In this document: one piece after another, positions 46,901-58,222 of the stretch
How the letters are laid out: every line of letters starts with the position of its first letter
How positions within the stretch are numbered: the stretch's first letter is position 1
DNA from: Gavia stellata
Lineage: Eukaryota; Chordata; Aves; Gaviiformes; Gaviidae
DNA: 64,000 nt
Assembly (NCBI RefSeq): GCF_030936135.1
Contig: NC_082637.1
Location: forward strand, 1,736,001-1,800,000
Reading direction: 5' to 3'
Notes under the pieces: model-generated
What the model was told of the DNA's origin: nothing
The model's database searches: none
The model's input: only the letters and a program-made list of their open reading frames with translations
Position numbers and translations under genes: made by a program

Positions 46901-47550
46901 CCTCACAAGTCACACGCATCAGGTGGGATTTCTGTCGCTGGGGCATGCGGCATGCCAAATATGTGACCTATTGAGGGGAGCCTTAACACACATGAGACTG
47001 CCCAGTGGCCCTCCCAAGGACTGTCAGCAGCAATTAGTGATATTTAATGAAAGCAATCAGACACGGGTATGGCTGAACGCAGTCATGACAGTGTGTTGCT
47101 AATGTATTTCATATTCTCTCTCATCCTGTCCTTGACCAAAGTACTGCCCGAATTGCCAAGATTCTTCGAGGAGAAATTTTCTATATGTTTTAAATAGTAT
47201 CAAGCATCTGTCTTGGCCCTCTACACAAACATCTCCACCCAGACTAAACTCACAAGAAGTACTATAAGCCATTTTTAAAAGGCTTATTTAGATTAGAACA
47301 TAGAAACTAGATAGATGACCAAAGTGAATCTGGAGCAAACAGTTGACTTAATTACATGATGCCAACAAATTTATTAGATAAGGAATGTATTGCAGATTTA
47401 TTTAATGAAGTAAGTCTTATATGTCTATCCTGCTTTCTCCCCTTCCTCCTCCACCACCCACATCCTCCTCTGGTTGTGCTGGGCATCCACGAATGGTTCA
47501 GGTCCCCAGGAGCTCCCGTCACCCCTTCCTTGGTTCGTGTGCTCGCTGGA
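43951..47550. other. Intergenic sequence 5' of RAB27B, no gene recognised
   Basis: GC content falls back by about 44.3 kb. The stretch at 46.6-46.9 kb is AT-rich with TAAT cores and an ATGCAAAT octamer (46813-46820). No exon, RNA gene or large repeat recognised. Confidence 0.6.
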
Positions 47551-47593
47551 TGTTGGACTAGATGATCATCGTACATCCCTTCTAACTGAAATT
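47551..47593 (+). mobile_element. CR1 LINE 3'-end fragment
   Basis: TGTTGGACTAGATGATCATC followed by CATCCCTTCTAACTGAAATT is a CR1 3' terminus. It runs directly into the ATTCT repeat. The element may start further left, but upstream similarity was not clear enough to set a boundary. Confidence 0.8.
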
Positions 47594-47664
47594 ATTCTAT
47601 TCTATTCTATTCTATTCTATTCTATTCTGTTCTGTTCTGTTCTGTTCTATTCTATTCTATTCTA
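47594..47664 (+). repeat. (ATTCT)n microsatellite seeded by a CR1 tail
   Basis: About 14 tandem pentamers. A block of ATTCT is interrupted by four or so GTTCT units and returns to ATTCT. It begins exactly where the CR1 3' end stops, so it looks like an expansion of the CR1 terminal repeat. Confidence 0.95.
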
Positions 47665-50600
47665 TATCTGTACTCATACATAGAGACAGAGCTCACCTCT
47701 TGCTGCTTGTCAGTATAAGTCCACTGAGCTCAACAAAACTTGATCACTTTATGCTGAAAGGGTATTTAAACCATTATATCAGTTCCCTAAGCAATAATAA
47801 TCCAGCAGGATATGCTCGTATTTTCTGCACCATGATTCGATAGGCAGGGGCTAATTACTTAAGAGTAAGAGGAATGAACAAGGTTGGTTGGAAACCAATA
47901 TCCTCCTCTGCCCAAAATGATGTTAAAAAGAAAAGCCCTGATTACTTAGTTAGTTATTGCAACTAAGTTTTTGGATTAAAAGACATTTTTCATCTAGAAG
48001 GTTGCCCCAGATTTTTTCCAGACCCAGAAAATGTTATTTTCCTAAAAAAAGAGCATTGTCAAGGCCAGCAGATAATGACCTTGATCATTTCTGCCTAGTC
48101 AAAAATTCAATCTGCAATTGCAAGTAATTTGCATCACTCTTTAAAATCAGATCCGTTATTTAACTTCAAAATGCACCCATTTTTCCTAATTCCCTGTGTT
48201 ACAATGTTTTAAATATTTGATGTGCCCAACCATTCAGAAATAAACCAGGATCGCTTTGATGTTGCAAACACCGAGTATCAGCACCTAAATAACTGTGTGC
48301 ATCTGCTTTTATTTATTCATGGTGAAGAAAGCTGTATAATAAAGCCTGTGTTGAACTTCATCAGCTCCTTGATTTTGACTTGGTCTCCCGTGACTCTCAC
48401 TTGCTGCAGAAGCAGCAATTAGTAAGTGCTGGCCAGTTGGAAATGTAATAATGTTCCTTTTCAGTACCTGGGGCTGTTGTGATAGGAGAAAATGCTCTAA
48501 TTTGAACAGACTTGTCTCATTATCTTAACTTCATTTGAGCCGATTTATAACAGCTTATCACACTGTGTCTGTGTGGGTTCCTTTTCCCCAAGTTTCCTCT
48601 GGACATTTTCGTGTTATCTACAGAAACATTACAAAACCAGAACAAAACACAACAGAAAAATATTTCATGCAGGCCTAAACTGCATGTCTTTTGAGCAAGC
48701 TATGCCTGCGTTTCAACAGAGCTAGCTGCGAATTTGCTTTAAAATTACGTGGAATCACTTTTATAAACTCAGAAAAACAGGCTGAAGGAAAACACCCAGC
48801 TTCATGCAGTTTGCCCTCTTCTGCGGTGGTAGCTGGGGTCTCCCAAGGCACCAGTCGGTGTCATATCTGCAGGATTTTCTATTGATTCCTGCACTGAGTT
48901 AATTAGCAACACGGGAAAGGAAGCTGCTCGCTTGCAGGGTGGGTTTTCCGGGATGATGGGGAAGGCACAGCCTCGCTGCACAGACACGGGCTGGGGTCCC
49001 CGCTGCTCTGCCATCCTGGTTGGTGAGGCAGAGACCGACCTGCGGGGCTAGAGGAGAGGCAAGAGGGAAGACCAGGGTTTATCCCAGGAACATGGATGAT
49101 GATATTATGCACTTCTGCAGCAAAAGGAAGCAGTGCAAATATCATTGCCAAAATCTCTGCTGGAATAAGGGAGAAAAAGAAGCCTCTAGTAATCCTGTGC
49201 AAAGATATGCACTGATAAGAATGAGATAATTCAATTAAAAAGTGAGCCAGTGCAATGGCAGAAATATAGGTGAAAGCTCCCATTTTCTGAACCAGTAGCT
49301 CAACATTGTTTGCTCTAGTTCAAACAAAACGAATTTACCTGGCTGAAGAGGTACCGATGATCAGGTAGATGAGGTCTACGCCATGAACTACCAAACAAGG
49401 TGGCTGTAGAGATCTCTTCTGCCCTTCTTGCAAGTCCACAAGAGTGATTCAATGAGGGTGACTTCGCGAGTCAGTCACAGATGCAGAGGACAAGGGTAAT
49501 TTAGGGATCTGGCACCACATCTATACAATCTATCTGAGCTGACCATCACCACCAAAAAACCCACCGATGGAGCTTGGTGGAAGCCATCAGCTCCTTGAAG
49601 TATTTCCATATGCTCATACATCCCCCATCCAGAATATCAAACGGAAGACATTTTGGCTAGGAATCACATAAAAAAATCTTTCTTTGCACCAAAAGTGGAT
49701 CTTATTACGTGCAACGTAGTGAGGGCTAAAAAGCTCTGAATAAAATTAATCTGTAAAACCTGGAAACAGAGTGCTCCTTAATGCGCTGAGCGAGCCTGAT
49801 TTGCCAGGCACTGGAAAATAGAGTGGAGTGCCGAGAATGAGGAGTGCTTTATCCCTGCTAAAAATTAATCTAACAAGATTTCCATAAAATTACGACCCAC
49901 TGAGAAAAGCTTCTGGATGCGCTCTGGCTAATTAAACCCTGCAGAGGCAGCATGTGGTCGGAGGTGCGTGGCTGCTGGCTGGGAGGTGCGAGGAGCCCTT
50001 GGCAGCGCAGAGCCAGTACCTGGTCGCTCCTCGCAGGCACTTCTTGCTCCCCACCCTGCGCCTTTCTCTTTAGAAACTCTGCCTGGGAAGAATAAAATTA
50101 AAGCTTGAGCCAAGCAGGACGCTGGAGCCAAGGGCTGTGCGATGTCCCTCGGCGGGCAGGACGGCATTGCCTGGGGAATGTCCTTGAGCTGACGGGGACA
50201 GCAGGGGTGACCTGTCTGCTGAAGCAGCATGTTGGGCAAGATGCAAAACCCGATGGGGTCTAAACCACAGTTGCAGCCTGAAGCTCGGGGAACTGAATCG
50301 CTCCCCCACATCGGAGCAGGAGGGACCACAGAAATATGTGGGAACACGTGTGCCGTAGGTGCTTCACAAGCACTTCATACCTAGTTTGGAGAAGGAACAG
50401 GTGATTTGGCCCAGAAGGAACGAATGTGGCCTAAGTGCTCCACACCCTTGACGAGAAGTGGCTCTTCACATTTAAATGGAAGCGTACGACACAAAATAAA
50501 GATTCACCGCAGAGGCAATCCGCGGCGCAAATTCAAATCAGACTCATCAAGCCTTGTTAGCTCCTGCTCGGCATTGACCCAGTTGGGTCCCAGGTGGCTT

Positions 50601-53600
50601 CTGCAGAGCCACTCGTGTGTGGAGATGCTGCAGTCCAGGGGGGCCACTGGCCTGGGCATCCAAATGAGCTTGAATAGCTGCTCAGTGCTCCGGCAAGCAA
50701 GGGAGACGTGTCGTGCATGCCGTGCTGGGGCTGCCGGTGGGCCCTGCGCGTGGTCGATTGCCACCCTGACTGTGCTCTAGGTGTAATCATCACAGCCTGC
50801 TCAAGATTCTCCCTAAGTTATTTCGTTATTCCCCTCTAACCATATGTACTGTTATGCAAAGGACATGAATGGGAGGAAATTGGGCTTTTTCACATCATTC
50901 CCCAGGCTGTGCGATGGCTGTGTTTCTCATTCTACATTTTCCTGGCTATCCGAGGTCCCTCCGCTGTTGCAGCTGGAACGGTGTGCTCATATCAGGAGCA
51001 CAGCACAAACCAGTTGGCCTCGATTTTGTAGGCAAACAGAATATCCCTCTGGTCTGAAAATATTGCTGTTTTTCTCCTGGTGTGACGTTGCTGTGAGACC
51101 GCTTGCAGGGGTTCATTCCCCATGAGCAGAGCAGCAAAAGCAGGGGGGCACCGAGCCTCTGATGGCGTCTGCTCTTGTGTAGCAATGGGGGAATATAAAC
51201 CTTGAAATACTCTGTGATTGTCGGTTGAAACCTGCTTTAAAATATTTTAGAATCTGTGCAAGCCTTTTATTAGTTATTTCCTATCTCTCTGTCTTCCTCT
51301 GCTTTTGGTTTTTTATTTGCAGGTCTCATGTATTGGTGTTTTCACTGCCAGTGCCTGGAGCACAAAGAGCATGCAAGACTTTACACAGGGTGATCCCGTT
51401 CTCTTTAGAAAGCTAGTATCTTTTATTTTCTATGGAACAATCCATGAGGATTTTATAATCTCGATGAACGGTGAAAAGCTCACTTGGCGCAGCTTAAGCC
51501 TCCTTTCTATAAGAACTCGTAGCTACAGATGCACAATTTCCTTCTTGTCTCTGATGTCTTCACAGTTTTGCACACACCAATTTTCACCAGTAAAAGTTCC
51601 TTTTTGTTTCAGTTTTTCTTCGAGGATCTAATTCTCAGTGTTATATCTTATGAGAAGAGAATTATGCGGATAGTTTTTCTTAAAATAAAAGGTGGTGTCT
51701 TGAGATGACTATGAACAAGAAAAATGTTTTTAGTATTAGTTTTTAAATTGAAATTTCAGCACTCTTTTTTTTTAATTTTGCTTCACTATTTGCAGTCATT
51801 AAGGAGCCACATAAATGTTCATGGAAAAGAAATGTAAAGTTCAAACACTTGAAATACTGACTACTTCTGAATTTTGAATTCTGTGTTGAATTGTGACAAG
51901 TTGACACTCAAAATTAATTGCCTTTGAGTAATTTAAAGTACATGACTTTGTATAACTTACCCAAAGACAATTAATTCTGAGGAACAGAAGCTCTAGCATG
52001 TGATCCGAGCTAAATTATTGAATACTGAATATTCAGAGCAGAATTTGTAATTGGCAGGCCACAGAACAAAACACATTTCACTGAATAAGTAACTGATCAA
52101 ACAAGTTGGAGACCACATTGAACAGAGAATATCTGCTTTAAAAAAAAGTCTTTTTCTGTCCAATTCACACACGAAGGGGAAGGCAAGGTCGAGAGTGCCC
52201 ATCCTGAATGGGGAACCTGTGCCTTTGCCTTCCTTGCGACCCGGTGAGCGGTGTCTCTGCAGTGGCAGGGGTGGGAGCTGATGGCCCTGGAAATCCCATT
52301 TTGTCTGCTGTACCTTCTGGCAGAGGATGAAGTGTGTCTGAAAACGTCACCTGAACCCATCTGTCCTCTGTTGGTCTTTTAGCTAGAATGGACATTTAAT
52401 GCACATTTCTGCCATCCTCCTTTCCAGCAAGTGCTAATGTCCCTGAATAACTCCAGGTCCTGGCTGTGAAGACTTTTAAAAGCCCTTTTAGAGAGGAGGA
52501 TATTTCTTCCTTGCTTTGACTGAGACGTTTTCATCCCAGTGGGATGGAGACAGCTATTCTTGTTGAATGTCCTCCCCGCATTGCCTGTGAGCTGTGCTGT
52601 GTGAGTGGCGGGAGGAGACATCATTAGGAACCGAAAGATAGCACCTACCACTGTGCGCGATTATGAAAGTGGGTTTAAACTCATTCACCATGTAATCGTG
52701 CTCATTAGCCTTCCACTGGAATAAGGAGGATAGTTATTTCTGTTCTAAACCAGTGCCACAGTCCTATCGTGTGTTGCATCTGCTCATTGCAGCCATAGCC
52801 TGCAGATCACGCGCATGCTGGGGAAAGCCGTAGCCCCGTGGACTGACGAGCAGACCCACATCTAGCCAGGGTTACGCGTCCCAGGCTTGGTCTTGCTCCT
52901 CGCCCATGCACGCTCCCTCCTCCCAGGACAGGACCAGGACTGCTTTACCAGCCCTGCAAATACAGGGCAGTTTGTGTCGCCCAGGCACGTGGCAGTCGCT
53001 GCCCCCTTCCTGCTGTCACTGCGGAGGAAGATCTGACACTTTGGGATCAGCTGCAGCGAAGTCAGTAGCCAGCTTTGCACCCCCAGCCACTCATAACCCC
53101 CATGTATGCCGGGGCCGGCTGCGGGAGAGCCTGCGGGCATGCTGGACCGATGGTGATGGTGCACGAGCAACAGCAGAGTCAGGTCTGATATCATGCTGAA
53201 AAAACCCTGTTCTCTCCCATGTGCCCAAATAAGGTATTTATCTAGAAGTCTTAGAAAAATAATTCCAGTGTCAAAATTATTTACTTATGATGGACTAAGC
53301 GACTGAATTGTGGCATGAGCATGGCCCCTTCTTCCCACCCAAGTAGCCCCGTGGGGCAGAGCAGCAAGATGCCTGTGGCTCCCCGGTGTGTGTCTGGGAG
53401 GGAGGCAAGGACTTTAAATTGCCTTTTCCTGTGCAGCGGCCCTTGCTGGGAGCGGGGTTGTAGGGCATGCCACAGCGAGGGGTCATGCTCCCTATTCCTT
53501 CCACCCGGACCTATAAACCCAGCACGCTGCAAAAAACCATTGCAAAGAAGCAGCACCGAGCTCTCCAGACACAGGCAGCAGGGAAACACCGAGGACGGGG

Positions 53601-55197
53601 ACACATTGCAAGTCCCACAGAGGTAATTAGGTGCCTTAGTGAGGCTTATCAAGAGGCACTTTCCCATTGTGATTAACAGCCCTGAACCTACTGCTCCTGG
53701 CAGCTCAATCAAGCCGATCTCTTGGGGTTCAGGGTTTGTTCCCTTGTTTTAAAGACAACTGGTGAGCAACTCTATGGAATTTCTCTGGGCATTCACGGAG
53801 GATTTGGGAAGTCTGATTTCCATACTGCCTGCTGCTAGAAGTATGTTTAAACCTGTATTTCCCACCTTCATGAGACAGCGCGCAGGAGCATGCAGGCAGT
53901 CAGTCGGCAAGTCAGAACCACGTTTTTCCATAGACTACGGAAAATTTCCACAACAAATAGTTAAGAAAAGCCAGAATATTATCAGAAAAGGGAAACTCAC
54001 TGCAGGGGTGGTCAGCACCTCAGTTAGAGAATGTGATCTGTGAATCAAAAGAGGCAGCAATCAGGTGGGTTCGTGGCTAGCCAGGGTAGAAAGCATCCCT
54101 GGGCGAGCATGGCCATGTCACTGCATGGGGACACAGGCACTTGTCCCCAGCTGTTCACAGCACCGCTGGCATCGCCCTGTAGGTACAACCAGGGTGACTG
54201 TCACAGCAGCCCAGGGCCTTCCCTGTGCAGCCATGGTACGGGCATTGATGGCTCTGACAGCTTCTCACCTTGGTCGCTGTAAGCGATTTTTGGTGGTCAG
54301 CTGAATTATTTTGTTGCACTAAATGCTCTCCTAAACCTTCAGGCAAAGCTGAGGAAGAGACCTGGTGAATCTTGCTCGGTCATTTGGTTTTGCTGAACCA
54401 ATTCACTGCTGTAAGGCAGACCGAGATGTTGGGAGCCACAGGCTGTCAAAGGAGAAAAATGTAAAACTCGGTGGAAGTCATCTCACCCCTCCCCTGGAGA
54501 AGCTGAGGGCAGGTTTCCTTGTCACAGACCTGTCCTCTGCTGAGCTGAACCAGTTGCAATTTTTCAACCCCTTTTGCAAAGTGGAGATGCCAGAAAGGAC
54601 TATTCTAGGTGTCTCAGCCCAGTCCAGGCAACTCCCCACAAAATGGGAATGGGAAAAAGTCCATGTCACTGATTAAGACCTTTGCACCCTCGTTGAAGGC
54701 TGTCTTTTGATGTCTTGTGAGCTGAGGCAAATCCTAAGCCTCCAGGTCATTACATACCTGTGCATCCTACATCTTCAGCGCAGCTCAGCACTGCTTTGTA
54801 ATTGCTGACCTCCTGGGAGTCCACGGACTATTTCTAAGGGACCATGAAGGATAACTGAGAAAAACCAGTCTAGTGGAAGGAATCGGAAAGTAATGAAGCA
54901 ATCTGTTCCCCCAAGGAAACACTGAGCTGAACAGATTGGATTCACCCAGTCAAGGGAACGATATATCTCATCTCATCTTTGTCACCTGAGCCTCAAAGCA
55001 GAGTGAAACCAAACCGCTCTGTGCAGTTCCTTCAGCAAGCTAAAAAGCGTTGTTAAAAAACGCCAAGTTATTCTTAAGAATTACTTGTGCTGCTCACACA
55101 GTTATGCAACACTACCTTTTTGTATAATGTAATCATTTTAGTAAATATATTAAAGTAGGAAAAGTTCTGATTTCATTGCTGAAAAGAGAAGGATACT
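47665..55197. other. Intergenic sequence, no gene recognised
   Basis: Unique sequence on inspection, with ordinary chance open frames on both strands (for example about 49.9-50.8 kb and 53.3-53.7 kb). None shows splice sites in a coherent frame or a known domain. No RNA gene seen. Confidence 0.55.
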
Positions 55198-55217
55198 TAG
55201 AATCATAGAATGGTTCA
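55198..55217 (-). mobile_element. Tiny CR1 3'-end remnant
   Basis: TAGAATCATAGAATGGTTCA is the reverse complement of the CR1 terminal ATTCTATGATTCTA. Only about 20 bases are recognisable, so it may be an extreme 5' truncation or a chance match. Confidence 0.4.
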
Positions 55218-55513
55218 CCGATAACATTAAAATGGTAGATAACTTCTGGAGAGAGAAGAGTTCTGCAAATTCAGTGGCTGTTTCAGGGGGCTATTCTGCA
55301 CCTGCACAGTGCCAGGCACCCTGGGGTGCCGGGATGCGACTCGGGTTTCTTACCCCCAGAGTAGCCTAAAAAATAATTTGCATTATAATCATACAGAAAT
55401 ACATTGTTAATATCAAAACCTTCTGGTATAAGCAGGGGTTATTATCTTTTCCACATTTTAGGGAACATACTAAATTAAGAAATTAATAATTGCTGTAATG
55501 GCACCAAGTTCTT

Positions 55514-56113
55514 TTAGCTACATTGTGAAATGCTATCTGGAGTACACTGCAAAGACTGGGGATGCAAACAGGGATTAGCATTTGTATCTAAAAGAATATG
55601 GAAGCTCATTAAATTAAAAGCTGTATAATAGGGAACATACCTAATAGTGTTGTCTAGAAGAAAAGTGATTATTTCAAACCAAGTTTTCCAGTTCCACCAC
55701 CTACACCTATCTCTAGTCATCTGCTTACAGAGGCAAGAGATGAAGGCTGTTTGTTGCGATGTTAAGCAGACAGCATAGTCTGCAGCCTCTGATGAACTGT
55801 CTGGGTTATTTTTAAATTTTACACATGTGAGAATAAGTGATTTAACTGTAATGAAACAGAACTGGTTTCGTGCTGCCTCTGTCTTACTGGCGTTTTCCCT
55901 GCAATCTGCTCCTCCTTGTTCCCATGAAAATCCAGGTACGTGTTTCAGGTATTGGATTAGCAGTATAACCCCGTAAGCTACACTTTGCAGTTTCTGTAGA
56001 ATTATTGGATATTTCCAGTGTAATCTATCCATTTTAGACCTATCAAAGAAGCAACAAAGCCTTGCAGAGGAGAAGTGCTGAGCAGCACTAAAAGGCTGAG
56101 CTGCAGCAAGCAT
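55514..56113 (-). other. Unassigned 199-codon open frame
   Basis: An ATG at 56113-56111 opens 199 codons without a stop on the - strand. The product has no domain, signal peptide or repeat that I recognise, and there is no adjoining exon or clear promoter. It is probably chance, but long for AT-rich intergenic DNA. Confidence 0.15.
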
Positions 56114-57319
56114 CCTCAAGGCAAGCCAGCAATGGCAGGACTGGTGATGCTGCCTTTGAGGCAGAGAAGAGACAACAACAATTTGTCAAAAGTATATCAC
56201 TAATGTCTATCAGATGAAGTGTTATTATCGTCCTGACACGACTTGAGGGCTCCTCTCTAATTGTGGTATCGGAGGGCGGAGGTGGAGGGCTCTGGCTGGG
56301 GACTCAGGACCACCGTGACAGTACAGGAGCCCCCAGGCTGGCCAAACGCCTGCACATGTGGCTACCACAACCCTTCGGGGCAGGGAGGATTGGAGAGGGA
56401 GCGGGAGCAAAACAGAGACACGCAGGGGAGGAATCGGGGCTGCCCGCATGCACAGGTCACCCCCGGGAAGGGCTACGCCTGGATGGGGCAATTTTGTACG
56501 GCAGTGAGGCTGTGCTCCAAGGACGCTGCAGTGCAAAAGGAGCGAGTGCGAATGTCAGATGTCACTGGCTACAGAACCTGCATTAGGGAACTCCGTTACA
56601 AGACCACTTTTCAACAGCCACTCCACCCATTCACAAGAAATTGTTTTTTCAGATATTGCAGGACTTTCCCTAGCAGCAATAATCAACCTGTACTGTAACA
56701 AACATAGTCTATAACATACTTACTTGATTCAAAATATATCTGAAGAAATTCCAGTAGGGCCGAGGGGAAAACTGCTTATGGAGATGTTGCAAAGAGCCCA
56801 ACTATTCTTCAAGGCATGAGCATCCATCCACGCAGGAGGCCTGAGCGAACCCCTGGCAAAGCAGGGGTGCCCGGGGGGTGCAGACCCATGCAAGCCTGCC
56901 TGCTCCCCTCGGCTCCTGGGCAGCACTGCACTCTCCTGCTCCTCCCTGCTAAATCCAGGCCCCCAGTTGCCTGCTCCCACAGACCTGTGGGTTCGCCCTG
57001 GCAGGCACATCTCGGTGCTTGGCTGCTGGCAGAGGTTGTATCTGCCCTGTGAAATAACGGGTCCCCGGGGGAGCATCAGGCAAGAAATATTGATTCCATG
57101 AATTGTGCCTATTTCCTCAGGCAGTTCCTCGGGGGAAGCATGTGAGGTAGCGCTGGGAGATTACAAAAGAGACTTAATAATTGAAAGAAGTTCCGCAATT
57201 AAGTTTGCCGCCACTCGTTTAGATCAGCTACGTTTCCCAAGTTAACCCCACGTGATGCTCTTTGCTCTCGCTGCTCGCTTCTCAGACTCACCAATGCAAA
57301 AGTTCTTGCACCAACCTGA

Positions 57320-58222
57320 GTGCAAGGACACGAACAGCCTGTGCAAGGTTTTGTAAATATTCATTATCTTTGGGGGTACCGATGCACTGACGATGGCGCC
57401 CAGCATGCAGTGTTTGTATTCCTCTGCGGCTGCTCGGCTGGGAGCCGTGCTCCGGCCCCGCGCCTGCTCAGCCGCCCGTGCAAGGGCTGTACTGGGCGGT
57501 GGGCATCGGGCAAAGCACTCTTTTCTTGTTGGGTGGATGGTTTTGCTCCCGAGATGGATGAGAGCTGCTCGAGCTGCGGGAGCACGGGACAGCTTGCATG
57601 GCAGCAGCAGTGCCACCTGCGGAGAAAGCTCCCTCCTGCCTTTCCTTCCCCCTACTCGCACCTCGCTAAACAACTCGAACCCACCGATTCCCACTTTGCA
57701 GCCTCAGCAACCCTCCCGTTGGGTTTAAGTAATAACCAGACCCAATTTATGCTCAGGAATGTGCCCAGAGCAGTATCAGTGCCTGGTATTTATTGCCCAG
57801 CACTTGTGTGTCAGGCACTTAATGGCTTTTTTTTGAGGTCTTTGGAGTCTGATGATTTTTTACCTTGGCATCTTTATTTTCTGCTAAATGAGCCCTCAGT
57901 GATGCCTATTTTTCACTCGTGGCTTGCTGGAGCTGATCCATGTGCAGAGCAGGGCCACGGGAACGGTGCGGAGCAGGGCCAGCAGCTCAGGCTTCATGGC
58001 GCTGAGCCAGAGTGTTTAGGGATCTCTTTGGCTGGAATTTTTTCTTCAATATATGTGAAATTCAAAAGTAGTTTTAGCCAAAATAGAATATTTGGAAGAA
58101 TATGCACTCAACAGTTTGAATGTGAAGTCTCCACCAGCAATGCAGTTCTTAGGAAAGCCATCCGGATTGCTTTAGACTCTGGGATGTCAGTGCCAAAACA
58201 AATAACGAAACATGACAAATAA
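57320..58222 (+). other. Unassigned 300-codon open frame, longest in the window
   Basis: Open for 300 codons, but the first in-frame ATG is at 57554, leaving 222 codons. The product is Cys- and Ser-rich in the first half. No known domain, transmembrane pattern or homologue comes to mind. GC is raised at 57.4-57.7 kb, which lowers stop frequency. It could be a chance frame, a lineage-specific gene or part of a non-coding RNA. Confidence 0.15.
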
